A stretch of 62,036 bases of DNA from the NCBI GenBank assembly GCA_031272445.1, contig JAISTT010000002.1:1-62036 (forward strand). Reading direction: 5' to 3'. This document shows, one piece after another, positions 47,655 to 57,183 of this stretch. Made by a program: the position numbers and the translations under genes. The notes beneath the pieces were generated by a model that did not search any database, was not told the origin of the DNA, and was given only the letters and a program-made list of their open reading frames with translations. This stretch comes from Candidatus Endomicrobiellum mastotermitis. Lineage in GTDB: Bacteria > Elusimicrobiota > Endomicrobiia > Endomicrobiales > Endomicrobiaceae. The stretch's first letter is position 1. Each line of letters starts with the position of its first letter.

Positions 47655-47760
47655 ATGATCCCCTAAATATCACAACCATATAATCGTAGATTGTGAAGTT
47701 GTCTAAATTTTAGCAAAAAAAACATAAATACATTTGACATAATTCCATTTTTTTAATTTA

Positions 47761-48267
47761 ATGCCTAATGTGAGGGATAAAGAAATAATAACATATAATC
47801 GCCCATCGTGGGATGAGTATTTTATGAAGCTTGCTTGGCTCGTAGCTGAAAGATCCACATGTATGCGTCACCACGTTGGAGCAGTTATAGTAAAAGACAA
47901 AAGAGTTTTAACAACAGGCTATAATGGAGCTGCAGTTGGTTTGCAGGACTGCATACATTTTGGGTGTTTAAGAAATACATTAAATATTCCTTCAGGGAAA
48001 AGACACGAAATATGTAGAGCAATTCATGCTGAGCAAAATGCCATTATACAATGTGGATATCATGGCACAAGCATTAAAGATGCAACGCTTTATTGCACAC
48101 ACTCTCCATGTATATTATGTACTAAAATGATAATAAATGCGGCTATTAAAAAAGTAGTTACAGACATCGAGTACCCTGATAATTCGTTTAAAGAGCTCTT
48201 CTCAGCGTCAGGAATAAAGTTTTTCACTTTACAACTCAATAACTTTTCTATAAATCGTTTATTATAA
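47761..48267 (+). CDS. dCMP deaminase (ComEB-like)
   Basis: This zinc enzyme deaminates dCMP to dUMP. The protein has the zinc and catalytic motif AIHAEQNAI and the second cysteine pair SPCILCTK, within the family frame RPSWDEYFMKLAWLVAERSTC and GYNGAAVG. It lies alone on the plus strand, divergent from glyQ. The start is uncertain: the ATG at 47761 has no Shine-Dalgarno sequence. A TTGACA at 47734-47739 with a TTTAAT 17 bases on would put transcription start after this ATG, so a GTG at 47770 or another start is possible. It complements dcd for dUMP supply. Confidence 0.88.
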   Translation: MPNVRDKEIITYNRPSWDEYFMKLAWLVAERSTCMRHHVGAVIVKDKRVLTTGYNGAAVGLQDCIHFGCLRNTLNIPSGKRHEICRAIHAEQNAIIQCGYHGTSIKDATLYCTHSPCILCTKMIINAAIKKVVTDIEYPDNSFKELFSASGIKFFTLQLNNFSINRLL

Positions 48268-48335
48268 CTTTAATTATTAATATCAAAAAGTCTAATACTG
48301 CCTTGCATTTAGATAAACAATATTTTATTTAGAAA

Positions 48336-48979
48336 CTAAAAAACTATATTAATAATGTCATCAGGAGCTTTAACCACATAGTCAGGACTATATTGTTTTA
48401 TATGCCTTAAATCTGAATAACCATATAATACCGCTAGATGATATACCGGCAGCTTTTGCAGCCAAAAAATCATTTGCACTATCACCTTATCATAACAGTT
48501 TTTGAAATATCAGAATTTGTGATTTTTATCAATTCCATAATAGGTCCAGGACCAGGTTTTTTTAAACCCATCACACTATCTCCTCCAAAAACTTTAATAA
48601 AATAATCAGAAATTTTTAGACGACTTAAAATTTCACACGAAAATAATTCACCTTTATTTGATAAAACTGCTTTGCTTTTATCTTTTAAAACTTCAAGCAT
48701 ATTAGCAACACCCTTATACATAACTGTAGTATCAGTTAAACATTTTCCATAATAAAATCTAAATAACTCCTCCACTTCTAGCCTATCTATCTTTTTCTCT
48801 TCATAAATAACCTTATCTATAAGCCTACTTATACCACCTCCCAAATAGGAACGTACTTGTCCCACTGATAAATATTTAAGTCCATACCTTCTTCTAACCA
48901 AGTTAATAGCCGAAGTTATATCTACTTGAGAATCAATAAGCGTTCCATCTAAATCAAAAATTAGAAAACTAAAACCCAT
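48336..48979 (-). pseudogene. gph: HAD-family phosphatase (phosphoglycolate-phosphatase-like), two frameshifts
   Basis: The 5' part reads well: FLIFDLDGTLIDS (nucleophile Asp), SVGQVRSYLGGG, VLSNKGELF and KKPGPGPIMELI (motif III Lys). The frame then breaks at about 48482. After a one-base shift GDSANDFLAAKAAGISS (the last Asp motif) continues, and after a second shift GYSDLRHIKQYSPDYVVK and PDDIINIVF lead to a stop at 48336. The open frame alone (48482-48979, 165 residues) lacks the GDSxND magnesium ligands and is probably inactive. Without the two indels the gene would be a normal gph of about 214 residues. Confidence 0.88.
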
Positions 48980-49109
48980 AAAATTTTAAACTCAATCAAG
49001 AATAAAAGTTTCAACCCTTTATAACAGAGATATATTATGATAAATTTTAGCCAAACATATGCAACGGTGGTACACAAATTATTTCATTATTAAAGTTAAA
49101 GTAAAAAAT

Positions 49110-50399
49110 TTAACTTTCTTTATCATATCCCGTAGCTTTAGCCCTCCAAGCAAAAATAAGAACAATCGCACCAATAAATCCAGTTGCCATGACGTACTTA
49201 AAAGAAACCTGCCAACCATAAATATCTGTCAACAAACCAAATAACCAACCCGTCACTACCGTACTTGCATATCCCCAAATTCCCACAAGACCATTCGCTG
49301 CCGCTGAGGCACGTTTTGTTGCTATGTTGGATGCAGCACTAAGAATAAGCGATTGTGTACCATAAATGCAAAATCCCGAACATATCAAACACATTAGAGA
49401 TATCCACGCAGGTGCAGCGATTGTACGCCAAAATAAAAACATAAAAAACGAAGCAATTGTCATTGTAATAAAACAAACGCGCAATCCTCTACCACCAAAA
49501 CACTTATCTGTAATCCACCCACATAACAATATACCCACAGCACCAGATATCTCAAAAGCAGCAAGCATCAAACCTGCATTTTTCAAATCCATCCCTTTCC
49601 ATTCTTTTAACAGTACCGGTCCCCAATCTAAAATCGCAAATCTCAAAACGTAAACAAAGAAATTAGCGATTGAAATAATCCAAATATATGGATTTTTAAA
49701 TACCATTTTATTTATAAATTGTTTATATTCGCTGGATTTCTTTTTTTTATCATCAGTTTTCTCATAATTTTCACCTGCTGACAATTCTGGTAAGTCAACA
49801 GAACTAGGTGTATCACGTATTATAAGCCATATTCCTCCAGCTACTAATACAGCAATAGCTCCGGGTACATAAAAGACACTCCTCCAACTCCAAGTAGCAA
49901 GATAACTACAAACAATGATAGATACTACTGCCCCCACACAATTAGAAGTCGTCCAACGAGCCATTTTTGTTGCAAGCTCTTTAGGAGGAATCCAATGCGG
50001 AAGTAACCTTGCATTAGGAGGCCAACCCATGCCTTGTACCCAACCATGAAAAACCCATATAACACCCATAATTGTTAATGTAGAACTAAAACCAAAAATA
50101 ATATTACATATAGCACACAAAAATAGACCACATGATATAAAGTTGCGAGCCATAAATTTATGAACAATAAAACCATTTGCAAACCTAGATATTCCGTACA
50201 TTATCCCATTTAAACTTATGAAAATACCAAGTTGCTCTTTTGTTATACCCAATTCTGATTGAATACCAGGCATAGCCATACCCAAATTCTTGCGTATTGC
50301 AAAAAACATGGCATAGCCAACCCATGTCGCCAACATCGTACGAATTTGCCAATATTTAAATTTCTTAGCTACAGTACTATCTCCACATAATGCAGACAT
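49110..50399 (-). CDS. MFS organophosphate:phosphate antiporter-like transporter (GlpT/UhpT/UhpC family)
   Basis: This inner-membrane transporter of 429 residues has about 12 helices split by a charged central loop (about residues 195-225). YAMFFAIRKNLGMAMPGIQSELGITKEQLG and the motif GWVQGMGWPPNARLLPHW are signatures of the organophosphate-antiporter family, which takes up glycerol-3-phosphate or hexose phosphates in exchange for phosphate. The family also includes UhpC-like sensors, but no UhpAB partner is nearby. In a host-associated organism it may be the route for host sugar phosphate. The exact substrate is not readable. Confidence 0.85.
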   Translation of the reverse strand: MSALCGDSTVAKKFKYWQIRTMLATWVGYAMFFAIRKNLGMAMPGIQSELGITKEQLGIFISLNGIMYGISRFANGFIVHKFMARNFISCGLFLCAICNIIFGFSSTLTIMGVIWVFHGWVQGMGWPPNARLLPHWIPPKELATKMARWTTSNCVGAVVSIIVCSYLATWSWRSVFYVPGAIAVLVAGGIWLIIRDTPSSVDLPELSAGENYEKTDDKKKKSSEYKQFINKMVFKNPYIWIISIANFFVYVLRFAILDWGPVLLKEWKGMDLKNAGLMLAAFEISGAVGILLCGWITDKCFGGRGLRVCFITMTIASFFMFLFWRTIAAPAWISLMCLICSGFCIYGTQSLILSAASNIATKRASAAANGLVGIWGYASTVVTGWLFGLLTDIYGWQVSFKYVMATGFIGAIVLIFAWRAKATGYDKES

Positions 50400-50530
50400 T
50401 ATTCATTCTCCTTATTCATTTTCGTATTTTATTCTGCTAATTATACCTTTTTAAAAGTACCTCAAAAAAAATAACTCTTTAAATAAATTCCTTATTATAA
50501 ATTCTAACCTACCTAAAACAACATAAAACC

Positions 50531-50604
50531 CGCCCTGAAGAGGAATTGAACCTCCAACCTTATCCTTAGGACGGATCTGCTCTATCCTATTGAGCTATCA
50601 GGGC
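50531..50604 (-). tRNA. tRNA-Arg (anticodon CCT)
   Basis: The minus strand reads GCCCTGATAGCTCAATAGG, the anticodon loop GTCCTAA giving CCT, the T-arm GGAGGTTCAATTCCTC, then acceptor TCAGGGC with discriminator G. The anticodon stem has one G-A mismatch at its outer pair. CCA is not encoded. Confidence 0.93.
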
Positions 50605-52464
50605 ATATCATTTACATTTAATTTAATAAATAATTATAATTATATAAAATATATAAAAGTCTTAATAAATAATAACGATTATACAAACATTCACCACATT
50701 AATAAAGCATCTTTACAATAAAATTATACAAGTTTATATATTTTTATATTTTATATTTGTTATAGAATAAGAAGCGTTTTCTTGTTCTTGTAACTTCAAT
50801 GCTTCTTATAAAATTATACTTTTGACTGTTCTTGTGGATAGAAAAAGATAAAAAAACATAAAAACAAATATCATCAACATGAGTAATCAATAAGCAATGG
50901 TGACTTTATTTTCTCAAGCAACCTTATTTTATCTTAATAACTCAAAATCCAATACATTCTGTACATCTTTATATAATTTATGTAATAAAAATTTCATAGT
51001 AATTTTCAAATCACTTTAAGAATTCTATACATTCTACAATTACCATAAATCTACTTCAAGACATTTATATATAATCCTATCTTATAAGATAAATATACTA
51101 TTTACTAACTACTAAAAAAGCAACAAAATTAAGATATGGAGTAGTATTTAAAAATATGAATTATGGTAGAAAGATTAAGAAGATTTTATAGCTGTGAATT
51201 AGGTTAAAAATTAGAAGTATATGGCAAAGTAAAAGAAAGAAGGTAGATGAAGAAGCAGTTTAGTATCACATACAAGAACAAGACCAAATAGGTTGATAAG
51301 TAAAATACGAGGCAACTAAATGTTTACAACAACACCATAAAAGTCTATTCTTAAAATGTGGTATAGCAAAAAAATCAGAGTTTCGTTTATTTAGTAAGAT
51401 ATTTTGTGGATTAAATAATAAAATCAAGAATCAAGATTACTTTATCAACAAAAATTACGAACATAGTAAAGAAAGGTACAATCAAAACTAGAAATTTTAA
51501 GGACTTCTACGTATGTATGAACTTTTATACTATTTCTTCATAAATTAACGGAAATAGAAAAAATATGTCAAACGCAATCAATTCATCATAATATTGAGTT
51601 ACTAAAAAAGGACAATAAATCTTTAAAAAATATATAAAAACTTCAAATAAGACTAAAATACTTTTTAGAAAGATAAAAAATGAAAAATCAATATTGTTAT
51701 AGACAGTTCGTGGAGTAATTTCTAGTAAGTTAACTATTATCGCAATAAAAGGAACCTTACTATAATCATTATCACATTATCAAGCTAATTAATGCTACTC
51801 TCTAAATTTTAAAATTTTAATAGATTTACAATTTTATGATAAAAGCAAGAAATCACAAACATTTTTAGAACATAGAAGATAAACTAATCTCTCTTTTTAA
51901 AGAAATAAGTAAACACAACATTGATCTTGAATTCCAAAAAAAAATTATAATAATACTACTATTATCATTAATATATTTTATAGATAAGATTAAAGATTAT
52001 TTTTACTTGCTTGCTCTAAGAAATGATGATATGATAGATGGAATGTTCCTATATTTATAATAATGAATTTAAATTATTTTGTACCAAGTAAAAGAAATCT
52101 AAAACTCTAATCCTGACATAATAAGAGCATACTTTAAAAACTTGACAAAATGTTTTCGTATTACAAATTGTTTCTATTTATCAAAGTTAGAAGACGATAT
52201 AGTTGTTGAAGTTTGATACACACATTTTAATTAATTTTAATTTTGTATCTACAATCAAGTCTCATAAAGATAGTCACACTACTTTCTGCTTACAATCAAT
52301 TTTCTATAACAATATACTAGCAAAGATCTAAAGGAAAATATCAAAAATTGGAAAATAGTTTTCATATCGTAGTAGAAAAATTTTTTTAAAAAAATGTTTA
52401 AGTACTTACTTTAATAAAGTTATATCAAGAAAATTCCTAAATTTTTAACCTTACCTTCATGAAA
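50605..52464. other. Long gene-free region with decayed coding sequence
   Basis: These 1.86 kb hold no open gene. The left third (50605 to about 51130) is AT-rich. It holds the inverted repeat ATAAGAAGC/GCTTCTTAT at 50767-50775 and 50801-50809, with no assigned role. From about 51150 to 52217 the plus strand shows protein-like ghosts, described separately. The last 240 bases before tRNA-Pro show nothing. Confidence 0.6.
51150..52217 (+). pseudogene. Decayed gene or genes, coiled-coil-like, unidentified
   Basis: Plus-strand pieces with protein-like composition occur in shifting frames. They include MVERLRRFYSCELG; VKYEATKCLQQHHKSLFLKC, IAKKSEFRLFSKIFCGLNNK and NQDYFINKNYEHSKERYNQN (51309-51491); and KLTEIEKICQTQSIHHNIEL and LKKDNKSLKNI (about 51543-51636), with heptad-like spacing. 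Then come NIEDKLISLFKEISKHNIDL and FYLLALRNDDMIDGMF (about 51870-52060), and CFYLSKLEDDIVVEV with a stop near 52217. Many internal stops and shifts mean it is dead. It may be one long gene of about 1 kb. I do not recognise the family and see no transposon ends. Confidence 0.5.
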
Positions 52465-52538
52465 TCGGGGCGACTGGACTTGAACCAGCGACTTCACGGT
52501 CCCGAACCGAGCGCTCTAGCCAACTGAGCCACGCCCCG
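52465..52538 (-). tRNA. tRNA-Pro (anticodon CGG)
   Basis: The minus strand reads CGGGGCGTGGCTCAGTTGG, the anticodon loop TTCGGGA giving CGG, the T-arm CTGGTTCAAGTCCAG and acceptor CGCCCCG with discriminator A. The anticodon stem has one T-T mismatch. CCA is not encoded. Confidence 0.93.
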
Positions 52539-52614
52539 ACTAATTCCATAAAATTGGTTTCACAATTAAAAACTATTATGGCATTAATTAAATTAACAGA
52601 AATCACATATAATT

Positions 52615-52956
52615 CTATTTTATTCTTACAACTTTATTACTTTTGTCAACAAAAACTATTCTTGGTTTAATAGGTTTATCAGAAAGTTTGAACCCCATTA
52701 TAATCACTTCTTCTTTTTCTCTTATAAGATGAGCAGCAGCACCATTCATGCAAATTATGCCAGATCCAGACTTGCCAGGAATTACATAAGTTTCTAAACG
52801 ACTTCCACTAGTATTTGAAACAACAAGAACCTTTTCTCCAATCCAAAAACCAGCTTTATCACAAAGATCAGTATCTATAGTTATGCTCCCTTCATAATTA
52901 ACATTAGCTTGCGTTACCGTAGCCTTAAATATCTTTGAACTTAAAACAAACTTCAT
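52615..52956 (-). CDS. panD: Aspartate 1-decarboxylase (pyruvoyl enzyme)
   Basis: This enzyme makes beta-alanine from aspartate for pantothenate and coenzyme A. The 113-residue proenzyme has the self-cleavage site YEGSITID, cut between Gly23 and Ser24 to form the pyruvoyl group. It also keeps the substrate Lys in SSKIFKATVTQANV and the C-terminal segment NGAAAHLIREKEEVIIMGF. It follows mscS by only 6 bases on the same strand. panB and panC are not in the window. Confidence 0.93.
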   Translation of the reverse strand: MKFVLSSKIFKATVTQANVNYEGSITIDTDLCDKAGFWIGEKVLVVSNTSGSRLETYVIPGKSGSGIICMNGAAAHLIREKEEVIIMGFKLSDKPIKPRIVFVDKSNKVVRIK

Positions 52957-52962
52957 TATTTT

Positions 52963-54018
52963 TTATATCTCCTCTATATTGTCACATTGTTTATTATCAA
53001 TCGTAATAACTCTACGCGGATAAGGAATTTCTATTCCTTCATCGTTAAATTTTTTATAAAGATTTTTTAAAACCTCACTTTGCATAAAATTCTTTTTATA
53101 CACACTTTTAATTCTAAATATCAAATTAAAATTTATTGAAAAATCAGCAAAATCTGTAAACTGCACTATAGGAGTAAAAGCTCTCACACAATCATCATAT
53201 CTATTTAGTATTTCTTGCGTTGCAAATATTGCGACTTTTTCTACACGCTCTAAGTCGCTGCCATATGCTATCCCACATTTTACTAACGCAGTAACTCCTA
53301 ATTTATTCAAGTGGAAACTTGTCACTATTGAAGACAATAATTTATTATTCGGTATACTGACAATAGAATTTGACATCTCTCTTATGAGTGTTGTCCTCCA
53401 GTTAATTTCAACTATTGTCCCTTCAACAGCTGTCGAATCAATCTTAATGTAATCTCCTCTTACAATTTGCTTACTCGCAATTATACTTACACCAGCAAAA
53501 AAATTTGCAAGAGTGTCTTGTAGACCAAGAGCCACCGGCAAAGATCCTAATCCTAAAGCAGCTAACAGTGGTGTCAACTTAATACCAAGCTGATTTAATA
53601 TTAATGTTAACCCTACAAGGATTATAGCAAATTTAATTATATTTATTCCGATTTTTTCAGGAATAGATCTAGATAAAATCTTAGAAAGAATTGATGCAAC
53701 AAAAGTAACTACAGAAAAGACAAATAATCCATAAAATAATCTATGAAGAAGAATTGTACTTGCATCATTCAAAGGTGCTACTAAAAAAGCAATATAAAGA
53801 GCTATAAAAAAAAGCCAAAAAGAAATATACTTCTTTGATGTTACAATTATTTCATTACTTAATACAAATCCAATCTTTGAAAAAATACTTTGAATAGTTC
53901 TTGCAACATACTTCCTAAAAATGAAGCCAATAGAAAACACTATCACAAACAAAATTATGCTTCTTACCCAAGATGTAAAATTTTCTGAAAAAGTCTTATT
54001 AAACAAATGAAGTATCAT
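52963..54018 (-). CDS. Small-conductance mechanosensitive channel (MscS family)
   Basis: This membrane channel releases solutes on osmotic downshock. The 351-residue protein has four or more N-terminal helices. The pore helix reads LLAALGLGSLPVALGLQDTLANFFAG near residues 145-170, followed by the beta domain KIDSTAVEGTIVEINWRTTLI and a cytosolic alpha/beta domain ending IPYPRR. It overlaps the dksA-like gene by 4 bases, so the two are translated together. The coupling to a DksA-like regulator may be chance. Confidence 0.9.
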   Translation of the reverse strand: MILHLFNKTFSENFTSWVRSIILFVIVFSIGFIFRKYVARTIQSIFSKIGFVLSNEIIVTSKKYISFWLFFIALYIAFLVAPLNDASTILLHRLFYGLFVFSVVTFVASILSKILSRSIPEKIGINIIKFAIILVGLTLILNQLGIKLTPLLAALGLGSLPVALGLQDTLANFFAGVSIIASKQIVRGDYIKIDSTAVEGTIVEINWRTTLIREMSNSIVSIPNNKLLSSIVTSFHLNKLGVTALVKCGIAYGSDLERVEKVAIFATQEILNRYDDCVRAFTPIVQFTDFADFSINFNLIFRIKSVYKKNFMQSEVLKNLYKKFNDEGIEIPYPRRVITIDNKQCDNIEEI

Positions 54019-54374
54019 TTTTTAGGATTTTCAACCTCTTCCTGGCACTTAATACAATATCTAGTCCAAGGAACTGCCTTCAATCTTTTCAACGGAATAG
54101 TATTTTTACAGTATTCGCATTCACCATAAATACCTTTTTCTATTTTAGTAAGAGCATCATTTACAGCGTTTAAAGTTATTTTATCATTCGCAATGAGTTC
54201 AAAATATATTTCTTTTTCGCTATTATGACTTGCCGTATCTATCTCATCTCCAACATCACTAATATCTGAATCAATATTCATCCCTCTTTTAGCATTACTA
54301 TTCGACTTATTTAAAAGTTCTATTCTTTTTTGCACTAATAATTTTTTAAAATTAACTAAATCTTTCTTATTCAT
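54015..54374 (-). CDS. DksA/TraR-family zinc-finger protein
   Basis: This 119-residue protein binds RNA polymerase through the secondary channel in known relatives, or serves as a general stress regulator. It has an N-terminal helical hairpin (KKDLVNFKKLLVQKRIELLNK), an acidic stretch around residues 33-45 (DSDISDVGDEID), and the C-terminal zinc finger CEYCKNTIPLKRL...RYCIKCQ with four cysteines. It overlaps mscS and lies 11 bases after the decarboxylase gene, so three genes may be one unit. It may act in the stringent response, but that is not shown. Confidence 0.85.
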   Translation of the reverse strand: MNKKDLVNFKKLLVQKRIELLNKSNSNAKRGMNIDSDISDVGDEIDTASHNSEKEIYFELIANDKITLNAVNDALTKIEKGIYGECEYCKNTIPLKRLKAVPWTRYCIKCQEEVENPKK

Positions 54375-54385
54375 TACCTTCTCCG

Positions 54386-55876
54386 TTAATTTGTAAAAAC
54401 CTTTACTGTTCTTAACGTTTCCGTTTCTTGCCCACTTATTCTTATATCCTTAGAAGACATATCCATAAGATAATCACATATTTCTTTTGTAATCCTCTCA
54501 CCAGGAATCACAACCGGAATGCCTGGAGGATAAGGAGTAAGAGTTTGAGCTGCGATATGACCAACCGCCTTCTTTAAGCCTAACTTCTTTGTGTCACCTG
54601 AAAGGAATACTTCCCTAGGTCTCATAACCATTTCCGTAGCAAGAGACGGAATTTTAAGTATCCAATTTTTCTGTTCGCCATGATATTTTCTGTCTATATC
54701 TTCAAGAGCATTCACAAAAATTTCCACATCTAGTTTATTTGAACCCTCACCCATAATCGCAACTAAATTGAATAAATCTGCATAATCAAGTTGCACATTG
54801 TATTCCTTTGCAAGAATATTTTCAATTTCATATCCCGAAAGGCCAGTTTTTGTAACATTTACTGTAATCTTTGTAGTGTCTAGATCAAATCCCAACTTTT
54901 GCATTTCCTGTCGCGTAAAACACTTCATTGAACTAATATTATTATTTATGTATAAACGACCTTCCTCTGCAGCTTCTATAATTTTATTAAAATTCTCTTC
55001 GCCATATAAAAATGCTTGCCTCCTAGCTAAATCAAGACTTGCAAGAATCAAATAATTTGGACTCGTAGTTTGAAGCATCGAAACTACTCTCTTCACTCTA
55101 TTGCAATCAATAAAGTTAGAATTAAAGTGTAGCACAGAGCCTTGTGACATAGCAGATAAAATTTTATGTGTCGACTGAACACACAAATCTGCTCCTGCAG
55201 TAACTGCAGATTCTGGCAAACGTTTGTTAAAGATTAAATGTGCACCATGCGCTTCGTCTACTAAAACTATTTTCCCTCTTCTATGACATAAATCAACAAT
55301 CTTACTTAATTCGGTAACCACACCATTGTATGTTGGACTTGTTACAAATACAGCTTTAGCCTCAGGATATTTATCCAAAGCATCTTTTATTTGATCATAA
55401 GTCAAACTAAATATTAAATCAAGATTTTGGTCAATTTTAGGCTGAACCCAAATAGGCCATACACCAGACATAATTACTCCTGCCATAATCGACTTATGTG
55501 AATTTCTTGAAACTATTACGGAATCTCCAGGATTACACGCAGCAAGAAACATAGCCATATTTCCAACAGAAGTACCGTTAACCAAAAATAAAGAATGCTT
55601 TACACCATACGCTTGGGCCATTAGCTCTTGAGCTTTTTTTATAGGACCCACTGGGTCATGTAAAGAATCAACTTCATCAAAAACAGTTACATCAAATTTA
55701 TAAATTTCTTCACCAGCATAATCTCTTAACCCTTTATCTATACTTCTACCATTTTTATGACCAGGGCAATGAAATGAAGTAACATTTCTTTTTGCATGTG
55801 CTAAAAGGACATCGTACAATGGAGCTTTCAATTGCTTTGTCACAAGTGATTTAGATATTTTTTTCACTATTATCAA
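54386..55876 (-). CDS. Arginine/lysine/ornithine decarboxylase (fold I PLP)
   Basis: This PLP enzyme of the SpeA/Cad type has 496 residues, like the compact Gram-positive arginine decarboxylase. Motifs are SFHCPGHKNGR at the start, DVTVFDEVDSLHDPVGPIKKAQ, FLVNGTSVGN, VDEAHGAH, and the PLP lysine in VQSTHKILSAMSQ. The C-terminus has TPYPPGIPVVIPGE. In context of nspC and its dehydrogenase, arginine decarboxylation towards agmatine and putrescine is the most likely role. Lysine decarboxylation is the alternative. The agmatine-to-putrescine enzymes are not in the window. Confidence 0.85.
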   Translation of the reverse strand: MIIVKKISKSLVTKQLKAPLYDVLLAHAKRNVTSFHCPGHKNGRSIDKGLRDYAGEEIYKFDVTVFDEVDSLHDPVGPIKKAQELMAQAYGVKHSLFLVNGTSVGNMAMFLAACNPGDSVIVSRNSHKSIMAGVIMSGVWPIWVQPKIDQNLDLIFSLTYDQIKDALDKYPEAKAVFVTSPTYNGVVTELSKIVDLCHRRGKIVLVDEAHGAHLIFNKRLPESAVTAGADLCVQSTHKILSAMSQGSVLHFNSNFIDCNRVKRVVSMLQTTSPNYLILASLDLARRQAFLYGEENFNKIIEAAEEGRLYINNNISSMKCFTRQEMQKLGFDLDTTKITVNVTKTGLSGYEIENILAKEYNVQLDYADLFNLVAIMGEGSNKLDVEIFVNALEDIDRKYHGEQKNWILKIPSLATEMVMRPREVFLSGDTKKLGLKKAVGHIAAQTLTPYPPGIPVVIPGERITKEICDYLMDMSSKDIRISGQETETLRTVKVFTN

Positions 55877-55888
55877 TCCTCAAACAAA

Positions 55889-55962
55889 TGCCCGGTAGAA
55901 GACTTGAACTTCTGACCCCTTCCATGTCAAGGAAGTACTCTAACCAACTGAGCTAACCGGGC
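55889..55962 (-). tRNA. tRNA-Val (anticodon GAC)
   Basis: The minus strand reads GCCCGGTTAGCTCAGTTGG, then anticodon loop TTGACAT between CTTCC and GGAAG giving GAC, the T-arm AGAAGTTCAAGTCTTCT and acceptor ACCGGGC with discriminator A. CCA is not encoded. Confidence 0.94.
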
Positions 55963-55980
55963 AACACTTAAATGTATGAT

Positions 55981-56052
55981 AGGTGCGAGTCGGATTTGAA
56001 CCGACGAATAACAGTTTTGCAGACTGCTCCCTTACCACTTGGGTATCGCACC
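55981..56052 (-). tRNA. tRNA-Cys (anticodon GCA)
   Basis: The minus strand reads GGTGCGATACCCAAGTGG, anticodon loop CTGCAAA giving GCA, T-arm GTCGGTTCAAATCCGAC, acceptor CGCACC and discriminator T, as expected for cysteine. It lies 18 bases from tRNA-Val, in the same direction. CCA is not encoded. Confidence 0.94.
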
Positions 56053-56540
56053 ATCAAGTCCCATTAACCGTATCAATTACTTATACGAACTAACAGAAAT
56101 ATAATTCAAGACTATCATATTATACCTAAACATACTTTTTTGCATATTAAAAAGTATTATTTATTCAAATCCTTACTTAAAATTATATAATTTCTAAAAT
56201 ATACAAAAAATAGCATTATCATAATCATAATTATAAAATACTTTATGAAGTATACCAAACACGTAGTCTAACAGAACAAGTATTAGAAATAACACACTTT
56301 TTACTTCATTGCTTCTAAAATCATATGGCTTATATATTGAAAATAGCTATACAGCGCCAAAAAAAACATCATCAAAGCCTCAAATATACTCACTCAACTA
56401 CTAACCCTATAATATTTATTTAAAATACTATATTAGCAATATTCACATTTTCTATTACAATCAGTTTATCGCAACAATCTCTTTTCTTAGATTTGTTCTG
56501 TAAAAACTTACATAAATAAATAAGTAACAAACAAAACATA
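56053..56540. other. Intergenic region between the tRNA pair and the kinase-like gene
   Basis: No gene was recognised in these 488 bases. A hairpin ATACTTTTT/AAAAAGTAT with an eight-base loop lies at 56132-56157. It is upstream of the tRNAs on the transcribed strand and could bear on their promoter. The rest is AT-rich. Confidence 0.4.
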
Positions 56541-57101
56541 TTAAATGCCTAACCCATTAATACTTATAAACAATCTCTCAACTGCAGCTTTTAGAGTTAC
56601 TATATCATTTGAATCATTAACAAAATTAATATCAGCCATATCAGCTGTTTTCTTCAATTGTTGTCCTGAACCTCCTACTTGTGATTCTTTATTTTCAAGC
56701 TCAACAAATTTTTCTAGTGTATTAGGATCTCCCAATCTTTTCCTATATTGCATTCTCTTAAAACGTAAAAGTTGGGGTGAATTAATATTTACTAAAATAA
56801 AATCCTTTCTTTTTCTTAACTCTTTAACTTCTTCTGAATGCCTTATAGAAGTTATACAACACTTAGTACCTATGGCAATTTTTTCTAAAATTTTTCTTGC
56901 AAGGATCCCGTTTCCATTTTTCTCTCTTAACTTAGTTCCAAATACTATAAAATTCTCCCTCTCAAGCTTAATATTTGCTTCTCTCATCATTTCTCTAATA
57001 ACATCTGACAAAGAATAATGAATGTATCCATGCTTCTTAGAGATATACTCTGCAACTGTATCTTTACCAGAACAATAAGAACCTGTTAAGCCAATTATCA
57101 T
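56541..57101 (-). CDS. P-loop kinase of the dephospho-CoA/dNMP kinase-like group
   Basis: This 186-residue nucleotide kinase-like protein has Walker A GLTGSYCSGKDTVAEYI at residues 4-20, SLSDVIREMM (the substrate helix of dNMP kinases and related AAA proteins), IVFGTKLREKNGNG, CITSIRHSEEV and a lid-like QYRKRLGD. It resembles deoxynucleoside monophosphate kinases and dephospho-CoA kinase. The spacing of the R/K-rich lid fits the former. The exact substrate is unknown. A terminator-like hairpin upstream separates it from tRNA-fMet. Confidence 0.65.
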   Translation of the reverse strand: MIIGLTGSYCSGKDTVAEYISKKHGYIHYSLSDVIREMMREANIKLERENFIVFGTKLREKNGNGILARKILEKIAIGTKCCITSIRHSEEVKELRKRKDFILVNINSPQLLRFKRMQYRKRLGDPNTLEKFVELENKESQVGGSGQQLKKTADMADINFVNDSNDIVTLKAAVERLFISINGLGI

Positions 57102-57183
57102 TTATTTTCAACCATAACTAAACTTCAGAATAAACAACTAAATACCTAGTCATATTAGATAAAACAAGAATTAAAAAATACAG

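Noticed and set aside
50767-50809. Inverted repeat ATAAGAAGC/GCTTCTTAT as an insertion-sequence end
   Set aside because: No matching second end, no target duplication and no transposase were found; a chance or old hairpin is more likely.
52963-54374. DksA-like gene and mscS as a dedicated stress-sensing system
   Set aside because: The 4-base overlap shows co-translation only; there is no further evidence of a functional link.
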